Positions 1 through 5,741 of a DNA stretch of 8,163 nt are shown here, one piece after another. The notes below the pieces were generated by a model. That model saw only the letters and a program-made list of their open reading frames with translations. It had not been told where the DNA came from and made no database searches. Within the stretch, counting starts at the first letter, position 1. The number at the start of each line of letters is the position of its first letter. A program made the position numbers and the translations under genes. Origin of the DNA: Acidobacteriota bacterium (GTDB lineage Bacteria; Acidobacteriota; Vicinamibacteria; Vicinamibacterales; CAVVIG01); assembly GCA_016195295.1 (NCBI GenBank), contig JACPZV010000127.1, positions 1-8,163 of the forward strand, written 5' to 3'.

Positions 1-1839
1 GCGCTCGCCGTCATGGCGACGACGCTCTCGCTCGTCGTCATCTTCCTGCCGATCGCCTTCATGAACGGGTACGCCAGGCGGTTCATCAACCCGTTCGGCT
101 GGACGATGGCGTTTTCGGTCCTGGTATCGATGCTCGTCAGCTTCACGCTGACGCCGATGCTCAGCTCGCGATTCCTGAAGCTGTCGGACGCCGCGGCCGA
201 CCACAAGACGAAGGAGCACGGATTCTTTCACTGGCTCGACGGCTGGTACACGCGGCGGGTGCAGTGGGCGCTCTCGCATCCCGGGGTGATCATCGGCGCG
301 TCCGTGGTCACCTTCCTGATGGTGTTTCCGCTGAACCGGATGGTCGGCCGCGAGTTCGTGCCCAACGAGGACATGGGGGAGTGGACGGTCCACGTCGACA
401 CGCCCGAAGGCACGTCGCTCGAAGGCACCACCGAGGTGGCGTTCCAGCTCTTCAAGGAACTAAGCGGGATCGAGGGCGTCGCTCAGATCGAGCCGTCGAT
501 CGGCGTCGGCAGCACGACGGGAGGCGGGACGCACATCCACTTCCTCTGTCAGGCGCTGCCGATCGACGAGCGCAAGCACACGCAGGGGCAGATCATCGCC
601 GAGATGCGGCGGCGGCTCGCGGCGCATCCGGCCTACCGGCCGACCATCAGCGCGCGCACGGCGCTGGGGAGTGGCGAGGGCGCCGGCGGGTTCGCCATCT
701 CGGCGAACATCCTCGGGCCGGACCTCGGCCAGATTGCCGAGTATTCGCTGAAAGCGCTCACGGCCGCGCAGAAAGTGCCGAGCATCACCGAGCTCAAGCT
801 CGGCCTCAACGTGTCGAATCCGGAAATCCACGTCGCCGTCGATCGCCGGCGCGCCGCGGACCTCGGCGTGCGCATGTCCACGATCGGCAGCACGCTGCGG
901 CTGGCCGTCTCCGGCGACGACGTGATTTCGTTTTTCAAGGAAGGCCAGGAGCAATACCCGGTGAAGGTGCGCGTGCTCGAGAACCAGCGGCGGGACGCGG
1001 AGGAGATCGGGCGGCTGACGGTGCCGTCGGCCAGCGGCCCGGTCCGGATCGACAACATCGCCCGCATCGATCGGGGGTTGGGACCGAGCACGCTGCAGCG
1101 CTCGAACCGCCAGTTCACGGTCAACCTGACCGCGGACGTCGCGCCCGGCCATGCGCTCGACGAGGCGTCGAGCGACATGCGGAAGATGCTGGCCGGCCTC
1201 GGGATGCCGCTCACGATGGCGTTCCGGCTGCAGGGGCAGTCGAAGATTCTCGATGAGACGACGGCCAACATGATCCTCGCGATCAGTCTCGCGATGATCT
1301 TCGTGTACATGGTGCTCGCCGCGCAGTTCGAGAGCTTCATCCAGCCGATCGTCATCATGTCCGTGCTGCCGATTGCCGTGCCGTTCGCGCTCTTCACGCT
1401 GTGGATGACCGGGCGGACGCTCAATCTCTGGAGCGCGCTGGGCATGCTGCTGCTGCTCGGCATCGTCAAGAAGAACTCGATCCTCCAGGTCGACTACGCG
1501 AACGTGCTCCGTGCGAAAGGCATGCCCGTGCGCGAGGCCGTGGTCGAAGCGTGCCGCACGCGTCTGCGGCCGATTCTGATGACGACGACCGCGATCATCG
1601 CCGGCCTGATTCCGACGTCGCTGGGCCTGGGCATCGGCGGCACCGGCCGCGCGGCGATTGCCGTGACGGTCATCGGCGGCCAGTCGCTCTGTCTCTTCCT
1701 CACGCTGTTGCTCGTACCGGTGGCGTACGTCAGGTTCGACGCGCTCGAGCAGGCGATGCTGAATCAGCGGTGGCGCGAATGGATCAGCCGCCTCAAGGGC
1801 GGCGCGTCGCGCCGCCTGCGTCCCGCGTCCGCCGAATAG
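1..1839 (+). CDS. RND-family efflux permease (AcrB/HAE1-like), C-terminal part, 5' end outside window
   Basis: Inner-membrane pump subunit of a tripartite proton-driven efflux system. The frame is open from base 1 and the first visible residues (ALAVMATTLSLVVIFLPIAF) match the TM5 region of AcrB-like proteins, so the ATG at 13 is internal and the gene begins upstream. About 612 of roughly 1040 residues are visible. Approximate segments, counted from base 1, are TM5 1-20, TM6 33-55, TM7 94-112, a large periplasmic porter loop ~115-415, then TM8-TM12 between ~420 and 580. The stretch GIVKKNSIL aligns with the AcrB TM10 motif around K940, and the equivalent lysine is present (codon 1471-1473). 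RPILMTT after it is also typical. The TM4 aspartates of the proton relay lie outside the window, so activity cannot be judged fully. No partner gene (adaptor, outer-membrane channel) follows; they may lie upstream. The substrate cannot be inferred. Confidence 0.95.
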   Translation, partial: ALAVMATTLSLVVIFLPIAFMNGYARRFINPFGWTMAFSVLVSMLVSFTLTPMLSSRFLKLSDAAADHKTKEHGFFHWLDGWYTRRVQWALSHPGVIIGASVVTFLMVFPLNRMVGREFVPNEDMGEWTVHVDTPEGTSLEGTTEVAFQLFKELSGIEGVAQIEPSIGVGSTTGGGTHIHFLCQALPIDERKHTQGQIIAEMRRRLAAHPAYRPTISARTALGSGEGAGGFAISANILGPDLGQIAEYSLKALTAAQKVPSITELKLGLNVSNPEIHVAVDRRRAADLGVRMSTIGSTLRLAVSGDDVISFFKEGQEQYPVKVRVLENQRRDAEEIGRLTVPSASGPVRIDNIARIDRGLGPSTLQRSNRQFTVNLTADVAPGHALDEASSDMRKMLAGLGMPLTMAFRLQGQSKILDETTANMILAISLAMIFVYMVLAAQFESFIQPIVIMSVLPIAVPFALFTLWMTGRTLNLWSALGMLLLLGIVKKNSILQVDYANVLRAKGMPVREAVVEACRTRLRPILMTTTAIIAGLIPTSLGLGIGGTGRAAIAVTVIGGQSLCLFLTLLLVPVAYVRFDALEQAMLNQRWREWISRLKGGASRRLRPASAE

Positions 1840-1853
1840 GGACGGACGGTCAG

Positions 1854-2141
1854 ACGAAGAGGAAGCAGCCACAGAGACGCGGAGACACAGAGGGCGCGAA
1901 CCAGATTCGGCGGGGCGGCCTGCAGCGCAGGCCGACGAGCACGGCCGAGTCGGACCGATACGCGAACCTCAATCTGTGCGGGCGGAGGTTCACGTATCGA
2001 CCCGACGTCGGCCGTGTGGCCGCCGCTTCGCGGCGCCCGCCGAATCTCAACGCGCGCTCTACGCGAGCTCCGCGGTTTCTGCGTTCAACGTTCGTTCCTC
2101 TCTGTGTCTCGGAGTCTCCGTGGCTCATACTTCTTCTTCGT
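1854..2141. repeat. Large imperfect palindromic repeat element filling the intergenic region
   Basis: The 324-base gap 1840-2163 holds no convincing gene; nearly all of it is one nested inverted repeat. Matching arms, outside to inside: 1854-1865 with 2130-2141 (11/12); 1867-1894 with 2098-2125 (24/28, the ccacagagac/gagacacagag type); 1903-1914 with 2036-2047 (12/12); 1940-1953 with 2002-2016 (one-base bulge); 1957-1970 with 1985-1998 (13/14) around a 14-base loop. The right arm carries about 50 extra bases (~2048-2097) absent from the left. Each arm also has its own small hairpin: 1916-1923/1927-1934 on the left and 2021-2026/2030-2035 on the right. This resembles a non-autonomous, MITE-like or REP-like element. 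It could also act as a transcription barrier between the pump gene and the peptidase gene. No transposase and no clear target duplication are visible. Confidence 0.8.
1957..1998. repeat. Central stem-loop of the palindromic element
   Basis: The arms gatacgcgaacctc (1957-1970) and gaggttcacgtatc (1985-1998) pair over 14 positions with one mismatch (a G-U wobble is possible in RNA), leaving the loop 1971-1984. It is the innermost and one of the best-conserved stems of the larger palindrome. No T-run follows, so it is not a classical intrinsic terminator, but it would form a stable structure in a read-through transcript. Confidence 0.75.
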
Positions 2142-2151
2142 GTCTCTTGAT

Positions 2152-2156
2152 GGAGG
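2152..2156 (+). promoter_or_regulatory. Ribosome binding site deciding the start of the first M28 peptidase
   Basis: A GGAGG core lies 7 bases before the ATG at 2164, with ideal Shine-Dalgarno spacing. It lies just outside the right edge of the palindromic element and supports 2164 over the in-frame upstream starts at 2014 and beyond, which fall inside the repeat. Confidence 0.8.
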
Positions 2157-2163
2157 CGGTCCG

Positions 2164-3714
2164 ATGGCGATGTTGAAAAAGCTGGCGCTGGTCGGCGTGC
2201 TTGGAATCAGGTGGACGGCGTTTGGCGCCGGCCAGGCGACCTCGGATCGCGATGTCCTCGACAAGATCCGCGCCGAGGGCCTCCAGCATTCCCAGGTCGA
2301 ACGCGTGTTCTCGATGCTCACGGCGGAGATCGGGCCGCGGCTCACCGCGTCGCCGGCGCACAAGCGCGCGGCGGAGTTCGTCCGCGCCGAGCTGGCGTCC
2401 TACGGCCTGCAGAATGCGCGACTCGAGGCGTGGCAATTCGGCCGCGGCTGGACGCTCGAGAAGCTCACCGTCGAAATGGTCGAGCCGCGTTATATGCCGC
2501 TCGTCGGCTACGCGGACGGCTGGTCGGCCTCGACGACCGGAGAGCTCACGGCGACGCCCGTGTTCATCGGTGGGAAGACGCCCGAACAGGTCGAGGCGAT
2601 GCGCGCGCAGGGCAATGTCCTCAGGGGCGCCATCGTCATGACGCAGCCGATGATGACGAACTTCGTGCGGAAGGATCGTCCCAATCCCAGCGACGAGAGC
2701 TACGTCCCGAATTCAGCCGCGTATGCCACGAGCGTCGGTCAACGCGGCCCTTCGACAAGCTCAGGGCAGGCGCCTTCGACGGGCTCTGGGCAGGCGGGCC
2801 GAGGCGCGGCGCAGACGGCCGCGCAGCGCGTCACGCAAATCCTGCGCGAGGCGGGCGCGGGTGCGATCCTCAAGCCGAGCATCGGCGAGCACGGCACGGT
2901 GTTCGTCACCGGACGTGATGGCGGCCCGGGCGCCGTGCCGTCCATCACGCTGAGCGGCGAGCACTACAACATGATCGCCCGCGCGCTCGAGCGCCAGAAC
3001 GTCCCCGTCAAGGTGCGCGTCAACGTGCAGGGCAGGTTCTACGACGCCGACGGCGGGAACGCCTACAACGTGATCGCCGAGCTGCCCGGCACCGATCCCG
3101 TGCTGAAGGACGAAGTCGTCATGATCGGCGCGCATCTCGACTCGTGGCACACCGGTACCGGTGCGACCGACAACGCCGACGGATCGGCGACGGTCGTCGA
3201 GGCGATGCGCATCCTGAAGGCCATTGGCGCGCGGCCACGGCGGACGATTCGCGTCGCGCTCTGGGGCGGTGAAGAGCAGGGGTTGCTCGGCTCGAAAGCG
3301 TGGGTGCAGCAGCATCTCGCGGGCGAGGCGAACGCCGCCGCGCGCGCGAAGTTCGACGTCTACTTCAACATCGACAACGGCACGGGCAAGATCTACGGCT
3401 GGTATCTGCAGAACAACGAGGAAGTGCGCCCGATCTTCGATTCGTGGCTCGAGCCGCTCAAGAGCCTCGGCGCGAAGCGCAACACCATCGAGCCGGTGGG
3501 CTCGACCGATCATCTGAGCTTCATCGACGCCGGCGTCCCCGGCTTCAATCCCGTGCAGGACTACGTCAACTACGACATCCGCACGCACCACACGAACATG
3601 GACACGGCGGATCGGCTCGACCTCAACGACATCACGCAGGCCGCGATCGTGATGGCCACCTACGCGTACAACGCCGCCAACCTCGACCGGAAGATTCCGA
3701 ACAAGGGCAGGTAG
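2164..3714 (+). CDS. Secreted M28-family zinc metallopeptidase with PA-type insert
   Basis: A 516-residue exported aminopeptidase or carboxypeptidase-like enzyme predicted to remove residues from peptides using two zinc ions. The ATG at 2164 follows a GGAGG site and opens a signal-peptide-like N-terminus (MAMLKKLALVGVLG..., probable cleavage near AGQA), though an Arg-Trp pair interrupts the hydrophobic stretch. A PA-like domain spans about residues 120-280. The catalytic domain shows the expected M28 ligands in order: H324 (GAHLDSW), D336 (TDNADGSA), catalytic E370 and ligand E371 (WGGEEQGLLGS), D404 (NIDNG) and H476 (HHTNMDT), so it looks active. Length is normal for PA-containing M28 enzymes. 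Residues 196-211, PSTSSGQAPSTGSGQA, are a repeat-derived insertion within the PA region, probably a surface loop. The gene stands alone between the palindromic element and a convergent gene. The exact substrate is unknown. Confidence 0.93.
   Translation: MAMLKKLALVGVLGIRWTAFGAGQATSDRDVLDKIRAEGLQHSQVERVFSMLTAEIGPRLTASPAHKRAAEFVRAELASYGLQNARLEAWQFGRGWTLEKLTVEMVEPRYMPLVGYADGWSASTTGELTATPVFIGGKTPEQVEAMRAQGNVLRGAIVMTQPMMTNFVRKDRPNPSDESYVPNSAAYATSVGQRGPSTSSGQAPSTGSGQAGRGAAQTAAQRVTQILREAGAGAILKPSIGEHGTVFVTGRDGGPGAVPSITLSGEHYNMIARALERQNVPVKVRVNVQGRFYDADGGNAYNVIAELPGTDPVLKDEVVMIGAHLDSWHTGTGATDNADGSATVVEAMRILKAIGARPRRTIRVALWGGEEQGLLGSKAWVQQHLAGEANAAARAKFDVYFNIDNGTGKIYGWYLQNNEEVRPIFDSWLEPLKSLGAKRNTIEPVGSTDHLSFIDAGVPGFNPVQDYVNYDIRTHHTNMDTADRLDLNDITQAAIVMATYAYNAANLDRKIPNKGR
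2749..2796 (+). repeat. Two tandem in-frame copies of a 24-nt dispersed repeat inside the M28 gene
   Basis: Copy 1 is 2749-2772 and copy 2 is 2773-2796, directly adjacent, with 21/24 matching bases. They encode PSTSSGQA and PSTGSGQA. A 5-bp inverted repeat (gccct 2747-2751, agggc 2763-2767) frames copy 1. The core ccttcgac..gctcaggg is of a kind I recognise, from memory, as a common short dispersed repeat in environmental bacterial genomes. A related copy lies at 7653-7676 in the second peptidase gene. The 24-nt length keeps the host frame open. Confidence 0.88.
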
Positions 3715-3743
3715 GGCGGGTGGGGCAGGTTGGGCGGGTAGGG
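3705..3743 (+). repeat. G-rich tandem-like tract at the convergent gene junction
   Basis: Degenerate units of the form gggcaggt / gggcgggt follow one another and end in tagggttg. The tract covers the last codons of the peptidase gene, its stop codon, and most of the 36-base gap before the opposing gene. At least four runs of three or more G with short loops are present, enough for a G-quadruplex on the + strand or in the peptidase mRNA 3' end. It may be a dispersed intergenic repeat or influence transcription ending; it lacks the stem plus T-run of an intrinsic terminator. Confidence 0.65.
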
Positions 3744-3750
3744 TTGCTGC

Positions 3751-5718
3751 TTATCGCAGTTGAAAGACTCGGTCACCGCGATCGGCGGCCACCTCGCGCG
3801 CGCCGTGGCGGCGCAGCCAGGCCGACACCTTTTCGCCATCCCCGTGCAGGAATAAGCCTTCATGCACCAGGGCGTGTGTCGCGCCCGAGGCACGGAGAGC
3901 GGTCCAGCCGGCCGGGTCCGCGGGCACATGCGCCAGCCGTTCCACCAGTTGTTGATAACGAGCCGGGAAGAAGCCGGAATACCCGTTGAGAAGCGGCTGC
4001 CGGTGATAGCCCGAGTAGAACACATAGAGGACCTCAAAGCCGATCTCGCCGAACGGAAACTCCGCCACCACGGTGCCGGCTGGCAAATCACGAATGAGCC
4101 GGTACGACGGATAGAGATCTGGTTCGCGGGCGATCTCGACCGGCGGGCGCACGAAGCCGGGAACGAGCGGACGGATATTGGTCTCGGTCGGCACGCTCCA
4201 GCTCTCGGCCGCGATCGCGACCATGCCGGGCGACGCCGCGATGCGTCCCGCCACAGGCCACCGCGAAATGAGCGCGGCGGCGCCAAGTCCGGCGAGGACG
4301 GCCAGAAACAGCGCGACGATCATGAAATGGAGCGACACGACGCGCAGGCCGTCGAAACCGGGCACCCAACGATAAAAGAGGCGGTACAGGCCAGGCCCCA
4401 CCGTCCGGCCGTTCGCGTGCATTTCGGGGCCGAGCGACATCCACGCGGCCGCGACGGCTGCGCAGCCAAAAAACCCGACCACGGAACCCCGCGTGCCGCG
4501 CGCCGCGCGTCGACACGTCGGTGAGACGAGCAGGAGCGCGGCGAGGGCGACGATAGTCTGAAACACAAGCGGCGCCGGACTGTGACGGACGGTCACGCCC
4601 GCGATTCCGAATGCCGTTCGTCCAGTGAAGACCAGATGTCCAAGCGAGACGAGTTGCGCGACAAAGAGAATTCCGACTGCCACCACCAGGCCCCGTCGCC
4701 ACCACGCGGTCCCGCCGGAAACGCGCGCGTGCGCGGCCGCGCTCATCCAGGCGGCGGCGAGCGCGACAGCGGAAAGGCCGAGAATGGCGAACCCCGGGAA
4801 CCCCTGATTCTCACTGCGCGGCATGGCGCGCACGCGCGATACCAGGAGCTTGGAGTGTTCGGAGACCGTGACAAAGCCGCGTGTGTCGGCCGAGTACGCG
4901 AGGACCTCGGATGGAGAGCGCACGCCGACGTCGCCGATCTGTCGCACTTTGAAGTACGGCCAGAGGAACACGCCGACGATGAGCAGCACGGCCGCGCCCG
5001 TGCCGACGAGCGCGCGCCAGGCGCAGAGATCACGAAAGCGTCCGCGCGCACCCATTTCGTACAGACAGTACGCGACGACGAACGGCGGAAAGTACGCGAG
5101 GTAGTACCCGCAGGAGAGCGACTGCGCGACGAGCGCGCCCGCGCCACCGGCCAGCGGGCGCAGCCGTCTCGTCACGAAGTATCGCCGAAGTCCGTACAGC
5201 GTGAACGGCATCCATTGGCTCGACAGCACTTCGAGATGGCCATACTGGTCGAGCCGGTACGGCGCGAACGCGAACGCGAGGCCGGCGAGAAACGCCGCCA
5301 GGGGCCGGCAGGTCAGTTCTCGGACCAGCAGGTACATGCCGAGCCCCGACAGCACGTACGTGCCGAGGAGCAGCAGGTTGTAGCCGAGGATGACGTTGTG
5401 CGTCGCCGCGAGGACGGGCAGTACCTGCAGCATCTGCGGCGTCAGATGTTCGGAGTACGTGAGGGTCAGCGGCGCGGGATAAAAGATGTTGCCGCTCCAG
5501 TAGTGCGAGAGCGCCGACCAGTCGCCGCCGAGCGCGCGCAGCAGCTGACCGCTCGTCCAGAGCAGCACCCAGCAGTTGAACAGCGGGTCGCCCATGTCGC
5601 CGGCAATCCGCCGGTGCATGACGGTCACGAGCGGCCACGTCAGAAGCAGCGCCGCGGCCAGATACGCCGCAGCGACGATCGGCGGACGAGACCAGATCGG
5701 GTGGCGCGTCGCTGACAT
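3751..5718 (-). CDS. Polytopic membrane protein, GT-C glycosyltransferase-like
   Basis: A 655-residue integral membrane protein. The N-terminal ~490 residues contain roughly ten to twelve hydrophobic segments, beginning with one at about 14-34. The first loop carries D41 and D44 (GDMGDPLFNCW), in the place where GT-C enzymes that use lipid-linked sugars keep their acidic catalytic residues. A YPAPLTLTYSEHL stretch follows in what would be the second external loop. The C-terminal ~165 residues look soluble and include NGYSGFFP (578-585). This layout is that of uncharacterised GT-C-type membrane proteins found in many environmental bacteria. Sugar transfer is inference; acceptor and donor are unknown. 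The start at 5718 leaves 20 bp to the divergent peptidase start and has no Shine-Dalgarno. The next methionine (M34) would remove the first membrane segment, so 5718 is preferred. The gene converges on the M28 gene with a 36-base gap. Confidence 0.85.
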   Translation of the reverse strand: MSATRHPIWSRPPIVAAAYLAAALLLTWPLVTVMHRRIAGDMGDPLFNCWVLLWTSGQLLRALGGDWSALSHYWSGNIFYPAPLTLTYSEHLTPQMLQVLPVLAATHNVILGYNLLLLGTYVLSGLGMYLLVRELTCRPLAAFLAGLAFAFAPYRLDQYGHLEVLSSQWMPFTLYGLRRYFVTRRLRPLAGGAGALVAQSLSCGYYLAYFPPFVVAYCLYEMGARGRFRDLCAWRALVGTGAAVLLIVGVFLWPYFKVRQIGDVGVRSPSEVLAYSADTRGFVTVSEHSKLLVSRVRAMPRSENQGFPGFAILGLSAVALAAAWMSAAAHARVSGGTAWWRRGLVVAVGILFVAQLVSLGHLVFTGRTAFGIAGVTVRHSPAPLVFQTIVALAALLLVSPTCRRAARGTRGSVVGFFGCAAVAAAWMSLGPEMHANGRTVGPGLYRLFYRWVPGFDGLRVVSLHFMIVALFLAVLAGLGAAALISRWPVAGRIAASPGMVAIAAESWSVPTETNIRPLVPGFVRPPVEIAREPDLYPSYRLIRDLPAGTVVAEFPFGEIGFEVLYVFYSGYHRQPLLNGYSGFFPARYQQLVERLAHVPADPAGWTALRASGATHALVHEGLFLHGDGEKVSAWLRRHGAREVAADRGDRVFQLR

Positions 5719-5741
5719 GGCGGGCTATTCTATCCGCCATG
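5716..5741. promoter_or_regulatory. Divergent start region: perfect inverted repeat with opposed leaderless-type -10 boxes
   Basis: catggcgg (5716-5723) and ccgccatg (5734-5741) form a perfect 8-bp inverted repeat. The two CAT/ATG ends are the start codons of the flanking genes. The 10-base centre contains TATTCT (5726-5731) on the + strand and TAGAAT (5732-5727) on the - strand, both fitting TANNNT, 7 and 8 bases before their ATGs. That spacing would place transcription starts at or next to the start codons, giving leaderless mRNAs. Neither gene has a Shine-Dalgarno and neither box has a good -35. Promoter function is inferred; the inverted repeat itself is visible. Confidence 0.5.

Noticed and set aside
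460..1872. Long open frame on the - strand opposite the RND gene
   Set aside because: Its protein is low-complexity in Arg, His, Asp and Glu with no fold-like pattern, as expected for the antisense of a GC-rich gene; the RND frame explains the region.
2103..2131. Possible promoter for the first M28 gene ending in catact
   Set aside because: The -10 match is only 4/6 and no -35-like hexamer stands at a proper distance.
2014..2163. Upstream in-frame extension of the first M28 gene
   Set aside because: It lies within the palindromic element, has no ribosome binding site, and would bury the signal peptide; GGAGG at 2152-2156 fixes the start at 2164.
1840..2163. Small RNA or tRNA gene in the gap
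   Set aside because: No tRNA-like cloverleaf or recognisable RNA family; the symmetry is explained by the palindromic element.
2749..2796. CRISPR-like repeat pair
   Set aside because: The two units abut with no spacer and lie in a coding frame.
3715..3750. Intrinsic terminator between the convergent genes
   Set aside because: No GC stem followed by a T-run on either strand; only the G-rich tract is present.
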